A stretch of DNA of 64,000 nucleotides from Anatilimnocola aggregata (GCF_007747655.1 NZ_CP036274.1:8556001-8620000); one strand, 5' to 3'. Shown: positions 18,748-28,318, counted from the stretch's first letter. Numbers and translations: made by a program. The notes: a model not told the origin generated them from the letters alone.

Positions 18748-20145
18748 ATGCAAACCAAACTTCCATCGTTGACCGACACACACCTGGACTTGCCTCCTGG
18801 CAAAGCGGATTCACGTCCCGATGTGGACGAGCGGTTGTTGCAACTGAAGCGAGATCTGCACCAACGACTCGTGCAGCGGATCGATCTGGCTGCGCTCCGT
18901 ACGATGGACGAGCAGCAGTTGAGGTTGGAGTTTCGCAAAGGGGCCGAAGAGCTTTGTCGGCAACGTCCCGACTTGTTGGGTCTGGCCGAGCGCCGTCGAA
19001 TTATCGACGAGTTGATCGATGAAACGCTCGGCTTCGGTCCACTCGAACCTCTGCTGCGTGATCCTACCATCTCCGACATTCTGATTAATGGTCCACGGCA
19101 AGTGTTTGTCGAGCGACATGGCAAACTGCAACCGGCAGGGGTTGTGTTCTATAGCGATGAACACCTGCTGCAAGTCGTGCAGCGCATCGCCGCCCGCGTG
19201 GGACGACGCATTGATGAATCGAGCCCGATGGTCGATGCTCGCTTGCCCGATGGGAGCCGCGTGAATGCCATCATTCGTCCCTTGGCACTCGATGGCGCGC
19301 TGGTTTCCATTCGGCGTTTTGGCGATAAGCCGCTGCAATCGGCCGATCTGGTGCAGAAGGGGACTCTCTCGGCCGAGATGCTCGCGTTTCTCGCGGCCTG
19401 CATTCAAGCCCGCTTGAACATCCTCATTTCCGGCGGCACGGGTAGCGGCAAAACCACGCTCCTAAACGTCCTCTCCGGATTCATTCCGCCCAATCAGCGA
19501 ATCGTCACCATCGAGGACGCGGCCGAACTGCAACTGCAGCAACCGCATGTCGCCCGGTTGGAAACACGACCGGCGAACGTCGAGGGGAGCGGCGCGATCG
19601 TAGCTCGCGACTTGTTGCGCAATGCTCTCCGGATGCGACCGGACCGAATCATCATCGGCGAATGTCGTGGTGGAGAGACGCTCGACATGCTGCAAGCGAT
19701 GAACACCGGGCACGATGGCAGCTTAACGACGATTCACGCGAATAGTTCGCAGGACGCGCTGTGTCGTCTGCAATTGCTGCTTGGACTCGCGGGGCTCGAG
19801 GTTCCCATGTGGTATATCGACCGGCAGATTGCTTCCGGTATTCAACTGGTCGTACATGTCGCTCGGCTCGCAGGTGGCGTGCGCAAGGTAGTGCAAATCA
19901 CCGAGCTTCAAGAAATTCGAGAGGGTTCGCTGCAATCGGCCGACCTGTTCCGCTTCGAACAAACTGGCCTGAATGGCAAGGGTGAAGCCGAGGGGATGTT
20001 TCGCACCACGGGTGCGTCGCCCCGCTGCCTTGAACGATTGCATTCTTATGGGCTTAAGGTAAATCCCGCCTTCTTTCGTTCTCCCATCCCCGCGCCCACG
20101 AACTTCATTCCGGCAGTGTTAGCCGCTGCGGAGGCTCGCTCATGA
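18748..20145 (+). CDS. cpaF: TadA/CpaF secretion ATPase
   Basis: 465 residues from ATG 18748; a TTG at 18715 overlapping the cpaE stop is an alternative. Hexameric motor ATPase of the Flp/Tad pilus. Visible motifs: Walker [10 protein letters not shown] (229-237), Walker B region '[14 protein letters not shown]' (297-310) and His box '[13 protein letters not shown]' (321-333). The N-terminal domain '[25 protein letters not shown]' is characteristic of the CpaF/TadA branch. The tail beyond residue 430 is extended and Ala-rich. Its stop overlaps the tadB start (ATGA at 20142-20145), so translation is coupled. Confidence 0.95.
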   Translation: MQTKLPSLTDTHLDLPPGKADSRPDVDERLLQLKRDLHQRLVQRIDLAALRTMDEQQLRLEFRKGAEELCRQRPDLLGLAERRRIIDELIDETLGFGPLEPLLRDPTISDILINGPRQVFVERHGKLQPAGVVFYSDEHLLQVVQRIAARVGRRIDESSPMVDARLPDGSRVNAIIRPLALDGALVSIRRFGDKPLQSADLVQKGTLSAEMLAFLAACIQARLNILISGGTGSGKTTLLNVLSGFIPPNQRIVTIEDAAELQLQQPHVARLETRPANVEGSGAIVARDLLRNALRMRPDRIIIGECRGGETLDMLQAMNTGHDGSLTTIHANSSQDALCRLQLLLGLAGLEVPMWYIDRQIASGIQLVVHVARLAGGVRKVVQITELQEIREGSLQSADLFRFEQTGLNGKGEAEGMFRTTGASPRCLERLHSYGLKVNPAFFRSPIPAPTNFIPAVLAAAEARS

Positions 20146-21098
20146 ACTCGCTCTTTGTCGCTGGCTTGACGTTTGTCAGTGTCGCCATGTGCGTCGTCGG
20201 TGTCGTCATGCTGGTAATCGACCTCTGCTTTCGCAACCAAAACCGCATTCGCCAACGAATGCAAGAAGAGTTTGGCGATGTGATGCAGCAGCGGGCGAAG
20301 AAATCGCCGCTGTTCAAAGACTTGCTGATGACAGAACCCGATGAGCAGTTGACCGTTGGCAACCTGATGACGCAATTGCAAACGCTGCTCGATCAGGCAG
20401 GCCTCCCCTGGACTGCACCGATGCTGCTACTCTCGATGTGCATCGGACCAGTAGTCGCCGCTCTGCTGACGGCAGCCATCACGCGCAATTGGTTACTCAC
20501 CGCAATTGCTGCGGCCTGCATGCTGCCGCTTCCGTGGCTCTATGTCTGGCGAACGCGAGAATGTCGCCGCGCGAAACTCTGTGCTCAACTTCCCGATGCT
20601 TTTGACGTCATGAGCCGGGCACTAAGAGCCGGTCAATCGGTACCCGGGGCCTTTCAAGTCATTGTGAGCGACTTTCCGTCTCCCATCAAAGACGAGTTCG
20701 CCTTTTGTTACGAACAGCAGCACTTGGGAATTGCCCAGGAAGTTGCCTTGCGAGATTTAGCGCGGCGAACCGGCGTGATGGAACTGCAGATTTTCGTCGT
20801 GGCGATGGTCGTTCACCTGCGCGTCGGCGGCAACCTCAGCGAACTGCTGACGAAATTGTCGTCGATCCTTCGCAAGCGCGCTCAGATTCAGGGGCGCGTG
20901 AAAGCACTCACCGGTGAAGGCCGACTGCAGGCGGTGGTGCTCATCGCCTTGCCGGCCTTGGTATTCGCCGCGTTGTACTTGCTGAATCGTGAATATGCCC
21001 AGATTTTGCTGGATCGCCCGTGGATTCTGGCTGGCTGCGTGGGTTCGCAAAGCCTGGGCGCGATCTGTATTCAACGACTGTTACAGATCGATTTTTAA
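20142..21098 (+). CDS. tadB: TadB inner-membrane platform protein (GspF-like)
   Basis: 318 residues. Helices at about 5-28, 95-125 and the C-terminus ('[19 protein letters not shown]') frame a cytoplasmic GspF domain with '[21 protein letters not shown]' and '[20 protein letters not shown]', typical of TadB. With TadC it forms the membrane platform on which the TadA motor acts. Translationally coupled to cpaF, and 38 nt before tadC. Confidence 0.92.
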   Translation: MNSLFVAGLTFVSVAMCVVGVVMLVIDLCFRNQNRIRQRMQEEFGDVMQQRAKKSPLFKDLLMTEPDEQLTVGNLMTQLQTLLDQAGLPWTAPMLLLSMCIGPVVAALLTAAITRNWLLTAIAAACMLPLPWLYVWRTRECRRAKLCAQLPDAFDVMSRALRAGQSVPGAFQVIVSDFPSPIKDEFAFCYEQQHLGIAQEVALRDLARRTGVMELQIFVVAMVVHLRVGGNLSELLTKLSSILRKRAQIQGRVKALTGEGRLQAVVLIALPALVFAALYLLNREYAQILLDRPWILAGCVGSQSLGAICIQRLLQIDF

Positions 21099-21136
21099 CT
21101 CAATATAAATTTCGTCTGCCTGATCGAGGCTGAATC

Positions 21137-22114
21137 ATGTTCGATGTTTTCAATCCCGTTGTGGTTCATTGCCTGGTCTACTTTATCGTGACCGGTGCTT
21201 TCCTGTCTGCAATCTACTTTCTCATCGATCACGATGGTCGCGTCCGCAATCGCTTGAGCGAACTGCGCGATCAAGAACGTGAACGGGCTGAAGCGCTCAG
21301 CAAGCAGCGCGGTATGCTTCGTTTGCTGATTCCGCTTGTTCCTCACGTGACCGAAGTGTTCCTACCCAACGACGAGCACACGCGCACTCGTTTGCAAGCG
21401 AAATTGACGCGCGCCGGAATCTATTCCACTTCGGCACTCTCGACCTACTTCACCATCAAGCTGGCTCTGATGGCCGGTCCGCCGCTGGTGGCGGTGGCAC
21501 TGGGAGCTGTGGGAATCGCACCGTTTTGGCCCGCTTTGTTGGCAGGTGGAGTGCTCGGACTGTTCGGCATTGTGCTCCCCAGTGTGTGGCTTGCGCGGCG
21601 ACAAGCAGCGCGACACGGCGTGTTACGCAAATCATTGCCCGACTTTCTCGATTTGATTATGGCCTGCCTCGAAGGAGGCCTGAGCATGCAAGCAGCCCTC
21701 AAGCAGGTTTCGGAAGAGTTGCGAACCGCACACCCAGTGCTGGCTAGCGAACTATTGATGGTCATCCGCGAAATGGAAATTGGTTGCACCCTCGAGCAGG
21801 CTTTGCAACATCTGGCCGAGCGAACCGCGCTCGATGAATTACGGACGCTCTGCACGTTTGTTTCTCAAGCCACCAAGTTCGGTACCACCATGGCCGATGC
21901 CGTCGCCCAACTCGCCATTGTGCTCCGCACCCAGCGCGAACATCGGGCTGAAGAAATGGCCCAACAAGCGGCGGTGAAAATCTTGTTTCCCACATTGCTC
22001 TTCATCTTTCCCACAATCTTTGTTGTGCTTGCCGGACCAGCTGCCATCAAGATTCGCGCGAGCTTAAGCCGCTCAGGCAACAGCGCTGCGCTCGCTGAAA
22101 ACAGGAATCCCTAA
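21137..22114 (+). CDS. tadC: TadC inner-membrane platform protein (GspF-like)
   Basis: 325 residues. An N-terminal helix (about 8-30), a central helix pair (about 98-150) and a C-terminal 'ILFPTLLFIFPTIFVVLAGPA' surround the GspF-like domain 'LPDFLDLIMACLEGGLSMQAAL' and 'FVSQATKFGTTMADAVAQLA', the TadC pattern. It pairs with TadB. GAGG upstream of ATG 21137 serves as ribosome site. tadE begins 2 nt after its stop. Confidence 0.92.
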   Translation: MFDVFNPVVVHCLVYFIVTGAFLSAIYFLIDHDGRVRNRLSELRDQERERAEALSKQRGMLRLLIPLVPHVTEVFLPNDEHTRTRLQAKLTRAGIYSTSALSTYFTIKLALMAGPPLVAVALGAVGIAPFWPALLAGGVLGLFGIVLPSVWLARRQAARHGVLRKSLPDFLDLIMACLEGGLSMQAALKQVSEELRTAHPVLASELLMVIREMEIGCTLEQALQHLAERTALDELRTLCTFVSQATKFGTTMADAVAQLAIVLRTQREHRAEEMAQQAAVKILFPTLLFIFPTIFVVLAGPAAIKIRASLSRSGNSAALAENRNP

Positions 22115-22116
22115 CC

Positions 22117-22542
22117 ATGCGTCACCGATTCAAACAATTCAATCGCCGCGGCGCATCGGCAACCGAACTTGCGATTCTGCTGCCACTACTCATCACGCTG
22201 TGCCTGGTCTCCGTAGACCTTGGCCGTTTTGCCTTCGTCAGCATCGCCCTGGGAAATGCAACTCGCGTCGGTGCCGAATGGGGCGCTACGCATCGCTACG
22301 ACACCGCCACTGCGGGCACCTGGAACGCCAACCTGGAAGCGGCCATTCTCGCTGAATTCACTGCAGAAGCTGATATCGACCCCGCTCAACTCGAAACCAC
22401 CGTGACGACCGCAGAGGACGACTACGACCTGCTGCGCGTCACGGTCACGGCGACGTATCCGTGGAACACGATCATCACCTGGCCCATGATTCCGCGGCCA
22501 CTCATGCTGGAACAGAGAGCCGTCATGCGGCGTTTTCGCTAA
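22117..22542 (+). CDS. TadE-like minor pseudopilin
   Basis: 141 residues. The TadE-like N-terminus is clear: a basic start followed by 'RRGASATELAILLPLLITLC' as the hydrophobic pseudopilin helix with a glutamate in the +5-like position, then 'SIALGNATRVGAEWGA'. The globular part is short. TadE proteins are processed by the prepilin peptidase and help pilus assembly. The start is supported by AGGAA about 10 nt upstream. Confidence 0.87.
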   Translation: MRHRFKQFNRRGASATELAILLPLLITLCLVSVDLGRFAFVSIALGNATRVGAEWGATHRYDTATAGTWNANLEAAILAEFTAEADIDPAQLETTVTTAEDDYDLLRVTVTATYPWNTIITWPMIPRPLMLEQRAVMRRFR

Positions 22543-22552
22543 GGAGCCAATC

Positions 22553-22999
22553 ATGCCACACACTACTCGCCGCAACCGCCGCGGAGCGGCCATGGTCGAA
22601 GGAGCTATCGTGCTGAGCGTATGCGCGCTGCTGCTCGGCATGCTGGAACTATCGCTCATGTTGGTGAACCACACCATGATGTCGGAAGGTGCCCGGCGCG
22701 TTGCGCGAGCAGCCATTGTGCGTGGCGATCGCTGCGGCAGCATGGGCGAGTGGGGACCGGCCCAGCTGACTATCAACGCCAACGATTCCCATGCAGCAGC
22801 AGCCGTACTTCGCGAAGTCCTGTTCACGCTTCCGCCTGCCGATGCCCAGATTCAGATCACGTGGCTCGATGCTGACAACAGTGCTGGCGATCGCGTGCGG
22901 GTGAACGTGAATCACACGCATCGACCAATCGTACCTGTCTGGGGCTGGAACACTGGCCTCGTTCTCAGTGGCACTTCGACCATGCAGATCATGCATTAG
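22553..22999 (+). CDS. Second TadE-like minor pseudopilin
   Basis: 148 residues, same design as its upstream neighbour: 'RRGAAMVEGAIVLSVCALLL' as the N-terminal helix with conserved Glu, then 'VNHTMMSEGARRVARAAIVRG' as in TadE/TadF proteins. A strong AAGGAG site precedes the ATG. It is probably a TadF-type partner of the first pseudopilin. It is followed by the palindrome-bearing gap before the TadG-like gene. Confidence 0.86.
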   Translation: MPHTTRRNRRGAAMVEGAIVLSVCALLLGMLELSLMLVNHTMMSEGARRVARAAIVRGDRCGSMGEWGPAQLTINANDSHAAAAVLREVLFTLPPADAQIQITWLDADNSAGDRVRVNVNHTHRPIVPVWGWNTGLVLSGTSTMQIMH

Positions 23000-23000
23000 T

Positions 23001-23026
23001 AGGTCACATCGGCCTCGATGTGACCT
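23001..23026. repeat. REP-like palindrome, family 1 copy A
   Basis: Perfect inverted repeat with 10-bp arms AGGTCACATC and GATGTGACCT and a 6-nt loop, directly after the second tadE gene. A second copy follows 80 nt later and a variant lies at 30309-30333. Confidence 0.8.
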
Positions 23027-23106
23027 GCAATTCGTAAGACCTTGAACCTCGCGCGTCGAAACTGCGATATCAATTCCAACAACAATCAGCCATTCATCTC
23101 AGTGTC

Positions 23107-23131
23107 AGGTCACATCCAGCGGATGTGACCT
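23107..23131. repeat. REP-like palindrome, family 1 copy B
   Basis: Perfect inverted repeat with 11-bp arms AGGTCACATCC and GGATGTGACCT and a 3-nt loop, just upstream of the TadG-like gene. The two copies bracket the gap between tadE and tadG and could attenuate or punctuate transcription there. Confidence 0.8.
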
Positions 23132-23147
23132 ACCAATCGAGGTCTCG

Positions 23148-24635
23148 ATGAAACCGACCACCTTCAAATCACAGCGCCGCGGCAAAGTCCTGGTGTTGGT
23201 CCTCATCACCCTGCCCGCACTTTGCGGGCTGATTGGCCTGGTCATCGACGGCGGACTCCTCACGTCCAATTCGCGGCAATTGCAGCATGCGGCCGATTCC
23301 GCAGCCACCGCAGCAGCCATGGAGAAACGCTGGGGAAAATCGAACACGGCGGCGCTAACCGTGGCGCAAGAGTTCGTCCAAACGCATCACCGCCTGACGT
23401 CGACAACCGTCACACTCAATTCGCCTCCGCTCAGCGGCCCGCATGTTGGTTCCGAGCGACACCTGGAGATCATCCTTACCACTCAGCAGCCGACGTTTTT
23501 CATGCGTGTCCTCAACGGACGCACTGCCGAAACGATTGCGGCCCGCGCCTGCGCGGGCTGGGAAGCGAGCACCATTCCTGCCGCCATCGTCGTGCTCGAT
23601 CCGGGGCCTCCGCCGTTTCAAGTCTCTGCACTGCCGCCGTTCCTGCCACCACTTCCGGCGATCTTAGGAGGACTTGAAGTGCTCGGTGTTGGCAAGGTCG
23701 AAGTCGACGGCGCGGTGCACGTAAACACCGAGTGGGGAGGCAAGGACGAGAACAACCAGCAGATTGGCGAGCCAGCCGGGTTACTCGGCCTGTCGCACGC
23801 AGTTGCCGCTACACCGCTCCTTTCGCTCTCGAAGTTGAAGGCCCGAGAATTGCGCGTGGTTGGCGGCGTCGACAAAGTGACCAACTACGGCAAACTGCTC
23901 AGTAGCGATCCGCCGGTGTTGCAGGCGGGTCGGTTGCCGGTTCCCGATCCGTTTCGCCTCTTGCCGACACCCACTCTGGCCACCGATCCCACTAACGTAA
24001 GGGCCACGCAGTATGGCGGGCGGACGATCATCGGCATTCCGCTGATTGGTCCCACCATCACCCTGGAACCAGGCGTATACGACTACATCAATGTGATCTC
24101 GGGCAAGGTTGTTTTTAAGCCGGGAATCTACATACTGCGGCGGACGAATCCCGTTACCCAAATGGCGTTAAGCGTGCTGGCCGGTGAAGTGACGGCCGAG
24201 GGAGTCATGTTCTATATCACGGACACGACGAACTATGCACCCGCTTCGGGCGCGCCAGACAACACCGATGGTGAAACAACCGCACCCGCCGATCACATCG
24301 TCGGCACGCTTGTTCCCGTGGCGGCGATCAACGTCGGCTTGCTTGGCAGCAAGTTCACGGGGCTCAACGACCCGGGCAGCCCATTCCATGGCATGCTCGT
24401 CTATCAACGTCGCCACGATCGTCGGCCCATCGCGATCATCCAAGAGAATATTCTGGGTGCCGGCGCGATTCGAGGTGCCGTTTATTCCAAATGGGGACAT
24501 ACGATTCTAGTTGGCAAGGGGGATCTCGACCTCCGTTTCGTCAGCGGCACCATGCGCATCGTCGCGCTCCTCGACCTGGATATCGACCCCACAGTCACCC
24601 TGCCAGCCGCCGAAGACGTATACCTGGTGGAATAA
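23148..24635 (+). CDS. TadG-like pilus assembly protein
   Basis: 495 residues. The N-terminus is the TadE/TadG helix ('RRGKVLVLVLITLPALCGLI') followed by 'VIDGGLLTSNSRQLQHAADSAATAAA', the standard TadG 'xLQxAADAAALA' signature. The rest is an extracytoplasmic domain of mostly beta character containing 'VEVDGAVHVNTEW', 'LEPGVYDYINVISGKVVFKPGIY' and 'GVMFYITDT', resembling polymer-type beta-solenoid turns. No metal-site (MIDAS) motif of the VWA-type TadG proteins is evident. It closes the tad gene run; no Flp pilin, secretin, CpaB or prepilin peptidase is visible. Start supported by GAGG upstream of the ATG. Confidence 0.85.
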   Translation: MKPTTFKSQRRGKVLVLVLITLPALCGLIGLVIDGGLLTSNSRQLQHAADSAATAAAMEKRWGKSNTAALTVAQEFVQTHHRLTSTTVTLNSPPLSGPHVGSERHLEIILTTQQPTFFMRVLNGRTAETIAARACAGWEASTIPAAIVVLDPGPPPFQVSALPPFLPPLPAILGGLEVLGVGKVEVDGAVHVNTEWGGKDENNQQIGEPAGLLGLSHAVAATPLLSLSKLKARELRVVGGVDKVTNYGKLLSSDPPVLQAGRLPVPDPFRLLPTPTLATDPTNVRATQYGGRTIIGIPLIGPTITLEPGVYDYINVISGKVVFKPGIYILRRTNPVTQMALSVLAGEVTAEGVMFYITDTTNYAPASGAPDNTDGETTAPADHIVGTLVPVAAINVGLLGSKFTGLNDPGSPFHGMLVYQRRHDRRPIAIIQENILGAGAIRGAVYSKWGHTILVGKGDLDLRFVSGTMRIVALLDLDIDPTVTLPAAEDVYLVE

Positions 24636-24655
24636 CCGTTGGGGAGAAGCCGTTG

Positions 24656-24700
24656 GCGAGTCATTTCATGACTCGCACTCTCAGTCACGGAGTGACTGAG
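24656..24700. terminator. Tandem perfect hairpins at a convergent gene junction
   Basis: Two adjacent perfect stem-loops: arms GCGAGTCAT/ATGACTCGC with loop TTC (24656-24676), and arms CTCAGTCAC/GTGACTGAG with loop GGA (24680-24700). Neither has a T-run. They sit between the stops of the TadG-like gene and the convergent beta-helix gene; the second overlaps the last codons of the latter. A bidirectional terminator, mRNA-stabilising or REP-like role is likely. Confidence 0.6.
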
Positions 24701-27428
24701 TTACGGTGAGGGGATCGCGCAGCACATTCTCCAGAATTCTATATTGCGATTCGTAACTCGCTTCTCGTTCGACCGTTTCCTTTCCTCGACCTTCTGGCAA
24801 CGCAGCAGCGGGGCTGAAGCCGACGTAAATGAGCGCACCCTTGCCGATCGGTTGTCGATAGAGAATCGCCTGCGTTTTGCCAGCGCCGATCAAGCGTTCG
24901 CCAGCTTCCGCCGAGAGTGGCAAGTGATTCGCGGCTTGCAGCCAGGCTTGCTCCGAACTTGCCGGCAGGTGAGCGAGCCACGGATGCTTCGGTTGGAGCA
25001 CTTCGTAGCCGGCCGCCTTGGCGTTTTTCACCAGCTTGAGGTTCTCTCCCAACCAGAGTTTGCCTTCGAGGGCCGCGAACAAATCGAGCCGGTCGCGCAT
25101 CAGCACGAGCACGCCGCCGCTGCGCAGGTACTCATCAACGAGCTTGAGATCGTCGGGCGAGAACGCCGTCGTCGCGACTTTCGCGCGCCCCAAACTACCG
25201 TCGTAAGCAACCAGATCATACTTTTTGAACTCCGTGGGCGAGATCCATTCTCGTTCGACGGCGGTTAAATCAGCACCTTGCTTGCGCAAGGCAAATTCAA
25301 CCAGCGGAGCGTCGAAGGCGGGATAACCTTGCACGAGGAGAACTCTCTTGGCTTTGCTCTTCGGTTGCGACGACTCTGTCCGGACAAGACTCGAGACAGG
25401 AGCCTCCAGCCGCGTACTCACGGGTTGGCCGAGTACATTCCAGCGCCCCTGAATGCCAATCGACCAAGGTTCCATGCCCAGCGGAATTGCCCCGCGATCG
25501 GGCCCCCCTTCATCTTTCAGGCTGGCAAGCGCTGGCCAGGCCTTCGGCAACTCGACGCCACTGTTCACTGCGGGGCTATCAGCACTCAAGCGAACGTCAG
25601 CCACTTCGCGCCAATCGCTGGCATACTTCACAAAGCCCGGCGCTTGGTGCAGGTCATTGGCGGTCCAGCCTGGCGCGTAACGCTGCTGGCTAGCGGCGAA
25701 GGCCGGTGAGCGGCGGAACTTGTCGAACAGCGCGGGGAGCTTATCGCCGTCGGTCAAACTCCAAGCCAGGTTGCCATCGGCCACGAAGGAAGTCTCCGCC
25801 GGGGGCAACGTTCCACCCACCAAACCTTGCGACTGGCAAACGATGTTATTCAGCACCCAGCGCTCGGTGCCGTGGCTCATCGCGCGACCGAGGCCATCGG
25901 TCAGGTAGTCGTAGCGCGGCGGATCGACTACCAAAAACGTGTTGTGATAGATCTTCATCGACTCCCACGCGGGGCTGCCGTGATCGCCACCGAAGCGGCC
26001 GAATGAATTCAACTCTTGCACATCGTCCGGACCATTGGGCCAGCGATAATGCACAGGCTGGCGAAAATCAAACACGTTCCGCGCGATGGTCAGCCCCAGC
26101 CCAAGTTGCTTGCGGCTCTCGGGCAGCACTTTCTGCCGGCCATGACCGACGCCGAAGGCGAACGTGGTGAGAATGCGAGCAAAGCGGTTGAAGGTCACTT
26201 CCGTATTGCCGCCCCACACCGAGCCGTCGTAGGCCGTGGCCGAAGTGACAAAGATGCCGTCGTCGCTGATGTTCGCGACCAGGTTGTGGTGGAACTTCGT
26301 ATTCCGCACACTGCCCAGAAAGATGCCGTCGACACTGTCGGTGAATTCGCAATTCGCGATCTCAAAATCCGAACTGTCGTCGCCGGTGGGAGACCAACGG
26401 CTGGCCGAGAAGAGCCGCGCTTCGACCGAGCGATACTTCAAGCTGCCGCGAAAAGTCCAGGGTGCCGCAATGCCGCGGACAGCGCTGTTGGTCATCAGCA
26501 GGCCCTGAGTATCGGTGGCCAGCATCGCCGTATTGCCGCCGTGAATGCTCAGCCCATCGAGGTGAATGTTCTGGCAATTGTGAATGTGCAGGGCCGATTG
26601 CACCGAGCCGCGCAAGGCCAAATCTTGCAGCACGATCCACGAGCAGCCCGTCAGTGAGAGGGGCGAATGTTCCCAGCCTGCGGTGACGACGAGCGGCAGT
26701 TTGCGAGGGTCACTTTCACCGCGATAGTTGTTCTCACCGAGGCCCGGCAATGTCGTCGGAGCCAGTCGGCAGTGAATGCGCTCCGTCTCTTCGTGAAAGA
26801 AGAGGCCGGGTCCGCAATAGACGAACGAATCTTTGCCGACTTTATTGTCGACGTTCCACCAAGGATTGTCCGTCTGCAAATCGCCGTGCAGGTTGTACCC
26901 ATGCAGCGGAATCCACGAATCACCGAAATGCCCCATCGCATTCGTCGCCCCCGCCCGAATTTTGAAATCGGGATACGACTTCGTTGAACGATATTCGCCC
27001 GCGACGTTGCCGACCACCGGTTCCCAGGCAGTGGCTGGCGAATCATAAAACTCGCGCAGGCCGCCATCGATGACAACGAACTCGCCCGGGTAACTCCGAA
27101 TGGTGATGGGCTGGCTTGCAGTCCCGCTGCGAGTGAGTTCAACGTGTTCGTAGTAGGTGCCAGCGCGGAGGACCAGCGTCTCGCCCGCCTGCAGCTGATT
27201 CACCGCATGCTGCACCGTCTGCCACGGAGCCTGCTCGGTTCCCGCTGCTGTATCCTTGCCCAGCTTGGCATCGACAAACTTCGCCGGACCTTTGCCGAGT
27301 GGACGAGCACTCGCCTGCGGCAAAGGACGAGCCGGCGGATGTGAAGCAAACCTGGCCGGCTCAGCTGCCGCGAGCAACTGACCCAGCGCGCAGCAAAGCA
27401 ACAGGCTCAAACAGTTCGTAGCACGCAT
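24681..27428 (-). CDS. Secreted right-handed beta-helix protein with C-terminal GATase-like domain
   Basis: 915 residues with signal peptide (about 1-22). After a Pro-rich spacer comes 'FVDAKLGKDTAAGTEQAPWQ', then 'LRAGTYYEHVELTRSGTASQ' and 'PITIRSYPGEFVVIDGG', the start of a pectate-lyase/DUF1565-type beta-helix that runs to about residue 600 with repeated turns ('SALHIHNCQNIHLDGLSIHG'). A separate C-terminal domain from about 692 ('KRVLLVQGYPAFDAPLVEF', 'YDLVAYDG', 'LVDEYLRSGGVLVLMRD') resembles class I glutamine-amidotransferase-like folds of the ThuA/DUF4350 kind. Probably an extracellular polysaccharide-active or binding protein; lyase residues cannot be assigned. AAGGATC upstream of the ATG is the ribosome site. 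Confidence 0.85.
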   Translation of the reverse strand: MRATNCLSLLLCCALGQLLAAAEPARFASHPPARPLPQASARPLGKGPAKFVDAKLGKDTAAGTEQAPWQTVQHAVNQLQAGETLVLRAGTYYEHVELTRSGTASQPITIRSYPGEFVVIDGGLREFYDSPATAWEPVVGNVAGEYRSTKSYPDFKIRAGATNAMGHFGDSWIPLHGYNLHGDLQTDNPWWNVDNKVGKDSFVYCGPGLFFHEETERIHCRLAPTTLPGLGENNYRGESDPRKLPLVVTAGWEHSPLSLTGCSWIVLQDLALRGSVQSALHIHNCQNIHLDGLSIHGGNTAMLATDTQGLLMTNSAVRGIAAPWTFRGSLKYRSVEARLFSASRWSPTGDDSSDFEIANCEFTDSVDGIFLGSVRNTKFHHNLVANISDDGIFVTSATAYDGSVWGGNTEVTFNRFARILTTFAFGVGHGRQKVLPESRKQLGLGLTIARNVFDFRQPVHYRWPNGPDDVQELNSFGRFGGDHGSPAWESMKIYHNTFLVVDPPRYDYLTDGLGRAMSHGTERWVLNNIVCQSQGLVGGTLPPAETSFVADGNLAWSLTDGDKLPALFDKFRRSPAFAASQQRYAPGWTANDLHQAPGFVKYASDWREVADVRLSADSPAVNSGVELPKAWPALASLKDEGGPDRGAIPLGMEPWSIGIQGRWNVLGQPVSTRLEAPVSSLVRTESSQPKSKAKRVLLVQGYPAFDAPLVEFALRKQGADLTAVEREWISPTEFKKYDLVAYDGSLGRAKVATTAFSPDDLKLVDEYLRSGGVLVLMRDRLDLFAALEGKLWLGENLKLVKNAKAAGYEVLQPKHPWLAHLPASSEQAWLQAANHLPLSAEAGERLIGAGKTQAILYRQPIGKGALIYVGFSPAAALPEGRGKETVEREASYESQYRILENVLRDPLTVTQSLRD

Positions 27429-27568
27429 GGCGTGATCCTTCGGCGGGAGAACTTTTTAGGCGGGATTGGCCGCTTGCAGCAGACTGGCAAGCTGGCCGCA
27501 TTCTAAGAAAGACGCACCGCCAGTGCCATTTATTTCTCGCCACCTTGCCGCGCTGCCTTTTCGGGTGC

Positions 27569-27587
27569 CACTGGCATCCTGCCAGTG
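27569..27587. repeat. REP-like palindrome, family 2 copy A
   Basis: Perfect 8-bp arms CACTGGCA and TGCCAGTG around TCC, preceded by GGGTGC. The same palindrome with loop GGA (reverse complement) occurs at 27790-27808 and 29119-29137. Confidence 0.8.
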
Positions 27588-27733
27588 CTTGTATCTCAGC
27601 TCGATCAAGCCCGGCTCGATGCGGCTCAAGAGCTATTTTGGCAGCGGGTGAGCTTGTCATTCAGTCGCCGCTCTGAGGTGACAATCACCAGGCCTCGTCA
27701 CGAGCAATCAACCGGTGGCAATGCTTCACGCCT

Positions 27734-27816
27734 GTGGCAAAATGGATCTTGTTCCGCAAATGGCCTGGCTGAATCTGTTTACACTTCAGCACTGGCAGGA
27801 TGCCAGTGGCACCCAA
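27734..27816 (+). repeat. 83-bp direct repeat, left copy
   Basis: Matches 29063-29145 at about 74 of 83 positions by eye, with no gaps. The 3' third contains the family-2 palindrome (27790-27808). It ends 13 nt before the DUF4304 start codon; the repeat edge plus following bases give AAGGGG (27814-27819), a plausible ribosome site for that gene. Confidence 0.8.
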
Positions 27817-27829
27817 GGGGTCCCAGTGA

Positions 27830-28282
27830 ATGAAGACGATCATTGAAACCGTGCTCGACGAAGTCCTTTCGGATGAGGGGTACCGCAAGCACGGCAAGAC
27901 GTGGTATGCGATGTTGGCCGACGTAACGCATGTGATCAAACTCCAGCGATCTCGTTTTGGAAACCAGTACTACATCAATGTCTGTGTCTGGTTGGGGCCA
28001 CAAGCGGAAGGCAAGCTGCCCAAAGAACACGAATGTCACTTGCGGAGTCGGGTAGAGGAGTTCAGCAAGGCGAGTCTGGACGCGATGCTGGATCTGGACA
28101 ACCAGCGAGTCACGGACGAGAAGCGGTCGACCACGCTTCGCAGCACTTTACAGAAATCAGTATTGCCGGTCCTGGAAAAGATGGGCAGCATTGAGGCAGT
28201 TACCAAGCTTCATAAGAGAAAGCAATTGGGCGCCTTTGCGATCACGGCGGAGGCTTTTCCGCTGATCGGAAGTCCACATTAA
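27830..28282 (+). CDS. DUF4304-family protein
   Basis: 150 residues, soluble, no signal peptide. 'VLDEVLSDEGYRKHGKTWYA', 'VIKLQRSRFGNQYYINVCVW' and the conserved 'LRSR' segment match DUF4304, a family of unknown biochemical function often found as isolated small genes and near polymorphic-toxin immunity genes. It is separated from the next gene by 36 nt, and the pair is enclosed by 83-bp direct repeats. An immunity-type role is possible but only by association. Confidence 0.75.
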   Translation: MKTIIETVLDEVLSDEGYRKHGKTWYAMLADVTHVIKLQRSRFGNQYYINVCVWLGPQAEGKLPKEHECHLRSRVEEFSKASLDAMLDLDNQRVTDEKRSTTLRSTLQKSVLPVLEKMGSIEAVTKLHKRKQLGAFAITAEAFPLIGSPH

Positions 28283-28318
28283 AACTGTATTCGCAAGCGA
28301 ATAAGCGAGCTTTTAGCG

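Larger units (their letters stand above)
27429..27829. other. 401-nt gene-free stretch with family-2 palindromes
   Basis: Divergent spacer between the beta-helix gene and the DUF4304 gene. It holds two oppositely placed copies of the CACTGGCA/TGCCAGTG palindrome (27569-27587 and 27790-27808) and the first copy of the 83-bp repeat. I see no protein-coding or tRNA-like content. Confidence 0.6.
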
